A DNA stretch of 64,000 bases, taken from contig NZ_BSTQ01000021.1 in NCBI RefSeq assembly GCF_030269605.1, positions 141,428-205,427 on the forward strand, in the 5' to 3' direction. Position 1 is the first letter of the stretch; every line of letters begins with the position of its first letter. Position numbers and translations under genes: made by a program. Source of the stretch: Lentzea sp. NBRC 105346. GTDB taxonomy: Bacteria; Actinomycetota; Actinomycetes; Mycobacteriales; Pseudonocardiaceae. Below the pieces are notes generated by a model. That model did no database searches and was not told the origin of the DNA. It worked only from the letters and a program-made list of their open reading frames with translations. This document shows, piece after piece, positions 61,016-64,000 of this stretch.

Positions 61016-61822
61016 ATGCTTCAGGAAAACACGGTCACGGCAAGGTTCTTCGGTGATTTCTCCGTGCGGGTCGACGGTCGCCCGGTCGAGCGCTGGCGGG
61101 CGGGCAAGGCGCGCAACCTGTTCCAGTACCTGCTGGTCAACCGAGGCCGCGTGGTGCCGAGGGACAAGCTCTACCAGGTGCTCTGGCCGACGCAGGAATG
61201 GTCGCCGACCGGCAGCTCCCTCAAAGTCGCCATGCACGGCGTGCGCCAGGTGCTGCAGTCCCTGCCGCGCGTTTCCGGGCCGCCGGCGGTCGAAATCGTC
61301 AACCGCGACCACGGTTACCTGCTCAAGGCCCACGACGTGTGGCTGGACCTCGACGAGTTCTCGATCGCCATAGACGCCGCGCGCGCCGCCGAAATCGCGG
61401 GCGACCACGACACCGCACATCGGGAGTACACGCGCGCGGTAGACCTGTACTGCGGCGACTTCCTGGCCGTCGAGTCCGCCGACTGGATCGACGAGCAGCG
61501 GGCGTGCAGCAAGGCGCTCGTCCTGCGCGCCCTGCACTACCTGCGCGCGGACGCGCTGCGGCGCGGCGACCACGTCGCCGTCGTGCGGCTGTGCCAGCGT
61601 CTGCTGATGGTCGACCCGTACCAGGAGGAGCTCTACCAGACGTTGATGGTCGTGCACGGCAAGCAGGGCGAGCTGGGCCAGGTCCAGTTCTGGTACGACA
61701 TCTGCCTGCGCCGCCTGCACGAGGAGCTCGACGTAGAGCCCACCGACACCACCTACCGGATCTTCGCGCGCGCCGTCCGCGGCGAGCTGCGCGAGCGGAC
61801 GCGACTGCACCTGGTCGCCTGA
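61016..61822 (+). CDS. SARP-family pathway activator
   Basis: A 268-aa Streptomyces antibiotic regulatory protein. N-terminal OmpR-type winged helix (about 8-95: FGDFSVRVDGRPVE, LFQYLLVNRGRVVPRDKL, SSLKVAMHGVRQVL) and a bacterial transcriptional activation (BTAD) domain (about 105-260). SARPs bind direct heptamer repeats, usually 11 bp apart, and recruit RNA polymerase. It is the best candidate for the factor binding the GTTA repeats at 27.8 and 49.9 kb. ATG 61016 is favoured because upstream sequence is the promoter region. Confidence 0.9.
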   Translation: MLQENTVTARFFGDFSVRVDGRPVERWRAGKARNLFQYLLVNRGRVVPRDKLYQVLWPTQEWSPTGSSLKVAMHGVRQVLQSLPRVSGPPAVEIVNRDHGYLLKAHDVWLDLDEFSIAIDAARAAEIAGDHDTAHREYTRAVDLYCGDFLAVESADWIDEQRACSKALVLRALHYLRADALRRGDHVAVVRLCQRLLMVDPYQEELYQTLMVVHGKQGELGQVQFWYDICLRRLHEELDVEPTDTTYRIFARAVRGELRERTRLHLVA

Positions 61823-61837
61823 CCTCGAGGAGAAGCC

Positions 61838-61969
61838 ATGGAACCCGAGGAACCGGACACTGTGGATGTCCCGCATCAGATGACAGATCTGGAGGCCTGG
61901 GCGCTGTCGGGCCACCTGCTGGGCGCCGAGATGGAGAACGACCCGCACATCCTGCGCGGCCTAGAATAG
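61838..61969 (+). CDS. 43-aa acidic peptide downstream of SARP
   Basis: A small reading frame with a strong site GAGGAGAAG just before ATG 61838, 15 bp after the SARP stop. The peptide is acidic (MEPEEPDTVDVPHQ...), has no cysteine and ends LRGLE. It could be a small regulator, an anti-activator or a carried-over remnant. It is followed directly by a terminator hairpin, which supports co-transcription with the SARP gene. No family recognised. Confidence 0.5.
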   Translation: MEPEEPDTVDVPHQMTDLEAWALSGHLLGAEMENDPHILRGLE

Positions 61970-61976
61970 TCTTATG

Positions 61977-62002
61977 TGGACGGTGGTGGCGGCCACCGTC
62001 CA
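61977..62002. terminator. Bidirectional hairpin terminator
   Basis: Perfect 10-bp arms TGGACGGTGG and CCACCGTCCA with a 6-nt loop between the convergent SARP/peptide and SDR genes. Marks the likely right edge of the cluster. Confidence 0.8.
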
Positions 62003-62003
62003 G

Positions 62004-62723
62004 TCAGCGACCGAGCCCCGCGCCGCCGTTAACCCCGATGACCTGACCGGTGATGTGACCGGCCTCGGCCGCGGCGAGGAAAGTCACCGCCGCGGCGACA
62101 TCGGCCGGAGTGCCCGCCCGCCCGTTGGCCGGGTTCCCGACCAGCTTCTTGCGGCGTTCCTCGGACAACGTCCCGCCGAAGAACTCGGTCTCCTCGGTAA
62201 CGCCAGGCGACACGACGTTCGCAGTAATCCCACGCCCTCCGAGCTGAAACGCCAACTCCGCAGTCCACGCTTCGAGCGCCGCCTTGGCCGGCCCGTAGCT
62301 GCTGGAACCCCGGCGCGCCGCAATCGAACCGATCGTGATCACCCGCGCATGGTCCGCCAGCCGCGGTTCGAGCGCGGTCGTCACGAGCACGGCGCTGAGC
62401 ACATTGGACTCGAAGTTGGCCAGCCAGAGGTTCCGCACGTCCGCGAGCCCCTCAGGCGTGGGCAGCCGCCGGGTCATGTTGCCGCCCGCGTTGTTGACGA
62501 GCACGTCGACGCGCTCCGGCAACTCGGCCAGCGCCTTCTCCACCTCCTCCGGCGCACTGGCGTCGAACACCACCGGCCTCGCTCCAATCTCGGCCGCCGT
62601 CTCGGTGAGCACGCCGGCCCGCCGACCCGTGATCACGACGTCCAACCCTTGCTCGACCAGTCGTGCGGAAACCGCTTTCCCAATGCCGGTGCCGCCACCG
62701 GTCACCACAGCTGTTCTAGTCAT
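62004..62723 (-). CDS. Short-chain dehydrogenase/reductase
   Basis: A 239-aa classical SDR. Cofactor loop TGGGTGIG (8-15), NNAG, catalytic Ser in ITIGSIAAR, and YGPAK (Tyr-x-x-x-Lys). The Arg in TGRRAG after strand 2 suggests NADP preference. It carries out reversible keto/alcohol reduction, substrate unknown. It is divergent from a LacI regulator with 62 bp between starts, so the pair may be a sugar- or metabolite-responsive unit outside the NRPS cluster. Confidence 0.86.
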   Translation of the reverse strand: MTRTAVVTGGGTGIGKAVSARLVEQGLDVVITGRRAGVLTETAAEIGARPVVFDASAPEEVEKALAELPERVDVLVNNAGGNMTRRLPTPEGLADVRNLWLANFESNVLSAVLVTTALEPRLADHARVITIGSIAARRGSSSYGPAKAALEAWTAELAFQLGGRGITANVVSPGVTEETEFFGGTLSEERRKKLVGNPANGRAGTPADVAAAVTFLAAAEAGHITGQVIGVNGGAGLGR

Positions 62724-62785
62724 GGATGCTTGATATCAACAAACCTGGGCCCGCAGAAAGCGATCTCGGAAACTGTGCTCCTAGG

Positions 62786-63799
62786 ATGAGCGGTGTGACG
62801 GACACGGCGAAGCCCCGCATCGAGGAGGTAGCGCGCGTAGCCGGCGTGTCCAAGTCCACCGTCTCCCGCGTGATCAACGGCGAGCAGTACGTCAGCGCGC
62901 GAGCCCGCAACGCGGTACACGAGGCAATCGCCCAGCTGGGCTACAGCCCAAACCAGGCCGCCCGCTCGCTGGCAGGCAACCGAGCGAACGCGATCGCACT
63001 GGTCGTGTCCGAACAGGGCAGCCGCGTACTCAGCGACCCGTTCTTCGCCAGCGTGCTGCGCGGGGTGCACGCCGAACTCACCGGCCGGCGCATCCAGCTG
63101 TTGCTGATGATGAGCCAGCCTGCGGACAACATTGACCTCGTGGCTTACCTCAGCGGTGGTCACGTCGACGGTGCGCTGCTGGTCAGCCTGCATGGCGCGG
63201 ACCCGCTGGTGGCCATGCTCACCGGTATTAGGTTGCCTGTTGTTGCATGCGGTCGGCCGCTCGGTGGGTCCGTGCCGTTCGTGGATGCCGACAACTTCAA
63301 CGGTGGGTTGGAAGCTGGGCGGCATCTGGTGTCGCTCGGGCGGCGGCGGGTGGCGACCATCGCTGGGCCTCGGGATATGGCTGTTGGGATGGATCGGCTC
63401 AGCGGGTGGCGGCGGGCGATGAGTGAGGCTCGGTTGGCCGATGACCTCGTTCAGGAGGCGGATTTCACGCCTGAGAGCGGGGCTCGGGCCATGGCTTCGC
63501 TGCTTGAGCGGGAGCCTGAGCTCGACGCTGTGTTCGTGGCTGCGGACATCATGGCGCTCGGGGCGTTGCAGGTGCTGCACGCTCGGGGGCTTCGGGTGCC
63601 TTCGGATGTCGCGATCGTTGGGTTTGATGACTCCGTTCTTGCTTCTACGGCTACGCCGCCGCTCACGACTGTGCGGCAGGACGTTGAGCAGCTCGGTCGC
63701 ACGATGACGTGGCGGTTGTTGGCTGAGCTGGCGGGTGAGCCTGATCTGCCGCCTTCGCTCCTGCTGCCCACGTCGCTGGTCCATCGCGCCTCTGCCTGA
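62786..63799 (+). CDS. LacI/GalR-family transcriptional regulator
   Basis: A 337-aa repressor. N-terminal helix-turn-helix IEEVARVAGVSKSTVSRVINGE (about 11-32) and hinge, then a periplasmic-binding-type ligand domain with DGALLVS, DNFNGG, GRRRVATIAG and VGFDDS. It likely represses the divergent SDR gene. ATG 62786 is preferred; GTG 62795 is an alternative. From about 63,225 onward codon use shifts to G/T-ending codons, unlike the C-rich first third, so the gene may be a mosaic. Confidence 0.88.
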   Translation: MSGVTDTAKPRIEEVARVAGVSKSTVSRVINGEQYVSARARNAVHEAIAQLGYSPNQAARSLAGNRANAIALVVSEQGSRVLSDPFFASVLRGVHAELTGRRIQLLLMMSQPADNIDLVAYLSGGHVDGALLVSLHGADPLVAMLTGIRLPVVACGRPLGGSVPFVDADNFNGGLEAGRHLVSLGRRRVATIAGPRDMAVGMDRLSGWRRAMSEARLADDLVQEADFTPESGARAMASLLEREPELDAVFVAADIMALGALQVLHARGLRVPSDVAIVGFDDSVLASTATPPLTTVRQDVEQLGRTMTWRLLAELAGEPDLPPSLLLPTSLVHRASA

Positions 63800-63818
63800 C
63801 CTGGGAACGCTCCCAGGT
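63799..63818. promoter_or_regulatory. LacI-type palindrome or terminator after LacI gene
   Basis: ACCTGGGA-ACGC-TCCCAGGT, 8-bp perfect arms, overlapping the end of the LacI stop codon. TGGGAACGCTCCCA fits the usual LacI/GalR operator style in actinobacteria, and the position also suits a terminator. From 63,819 to 63,975 I see no supported gene. Confidence 0.5.
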
Positions 63819-63975
63819 TTGTGGCTTGTACGGGTTGTCTTTGGCCGCCGGTTCCGTGCGTGGTCGTTCTTTGGTCGGCTGCCGGTGTCGTGGGGCGCTG
63901 CGTCTTCCGGGACGCGCTTCGCGCGTGCGATTGGGGCTTGACTTGGGGCCCCTCGCGGCGTGGTGGGCCGGCTCC

Positions 63976-64000
63976 GCCGGCAGATGCAAGATCTGCCGGC
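63976..64000. terminator. Hairpin at window edge
   Basis: Perfect 10-bp arms GCCGGCAGAT and ATCTGCCGGC around GCAAG. It may be a terminator or part of a repeat continuing past the window. Confidence 0.5.

Noticed and set aside
61838..61969. Ribosomally made peptide (RiPP) precursor
   Set aside because: No cysteine/serine-rich core, no recognisable leader, and no modifying enzyme of RiPP type nearby.
63819..63975. Short open frames after the LacI gene
   Set aside because: They continue the G/T-rich composition without a ribosome-binding site or recognisable domain; no gene is supported.

Overview
The window is high-GC DNA with GTG/TTG starts, many 4-bp ATGA/GTGA gene overlaps and families typical of filamentous actinomycetes (SARP, PucR, TAT-exported phospholipase C, NB-ARC ATPases). 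A member of the Pseudonocardiales (Saccharothrix/Lentzea/Amycolatopsis-like) is my best guess, by inference only. I found no rRNA, tRNA or CRISPR array.

Positions 1-15,500 are mostly ordinary accessory chromosome: four MFS exporters, a SAM methyltransferase/TetR pair with two clear operators, a secreted carbonic anhydrase, a PucR regulator beside a Baeyer-Villiger-type flavin monooxygenase, a phospholipase C, an ArsR/MFS pair, a berberine-bridge-type oxidase, a ~400-bp foldback palindrome directly upstream of a lexA gene, and a DJ-1/isonitrile-hydratase-like protein.

Positions ~15,500-62,000 look like one large nonribosomal-peptide-type gene cluster that I cannot assign to a known product. 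(a) 15.6-19.5 kb: flavin reductase, PaaK-like ligase and anthranilate-synthase-type TrpE/TrpG. (b) 19.7-23.9 kb: a three-gene NLR-like signalling operon. (c) 23.9-30.3 kb: two divergent, mirror-image amino-acid modification modules (TE-like protein with Cys nucleophile, carrier protein, P450); only the left arm keeps an adenylation domain. (d) 30.3-31.9 kb: a complete cobalt-type nitrile hydratase. (e) 31.9-34.4 kb: LysR and a DHA2 exporter. (f) 34.5-49.9 kb: a 13-gene operon with one N-terminal and two C-terminal transketolase halves, two iron-type alcohol dehydrogenases, two aminotransferases, a racemase, an acyl ligase, a GNAT, an M20 peptidase-C-PCP fusion, an M24 ectoine-hydrolase-like protein and an aldehyde dehydrogenase. 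(g) 50.1-58.1 kb: an A-PCP-Cy-A-PCP synthetase (second A domain cysteine-like), a canonical type II thioesterase, a lone C domain with an altered active site, and a DAHP synthase. (h) 58.1-62 kb: a two-component system, a UbiA prenyltransferase, a SARP activator and a 43-aa peptide. A SDR and a LacI regulator follow.

Working model (inference): DAHP synthase and TrpE/G supply an anthranilate-type unit that PaaK or the Asp235-lacking A1 domain may activate. The A-PCP/P450 modules make oxidised aminoacyl units that Cys-type shuttles pass to carriers lacking A domains. The transketolase/ADH/aminotransferase operon builds a further amino acid, perhaps N-acyl-protected by the GNAT and deprotected on the assembly line by the M20 domain. 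The Cy domain adds a Cys-derived thiazoline. Four promoter regions carry GTTA-type heptamers at 10-11 bp spacing, suggesting common control by the SARP.
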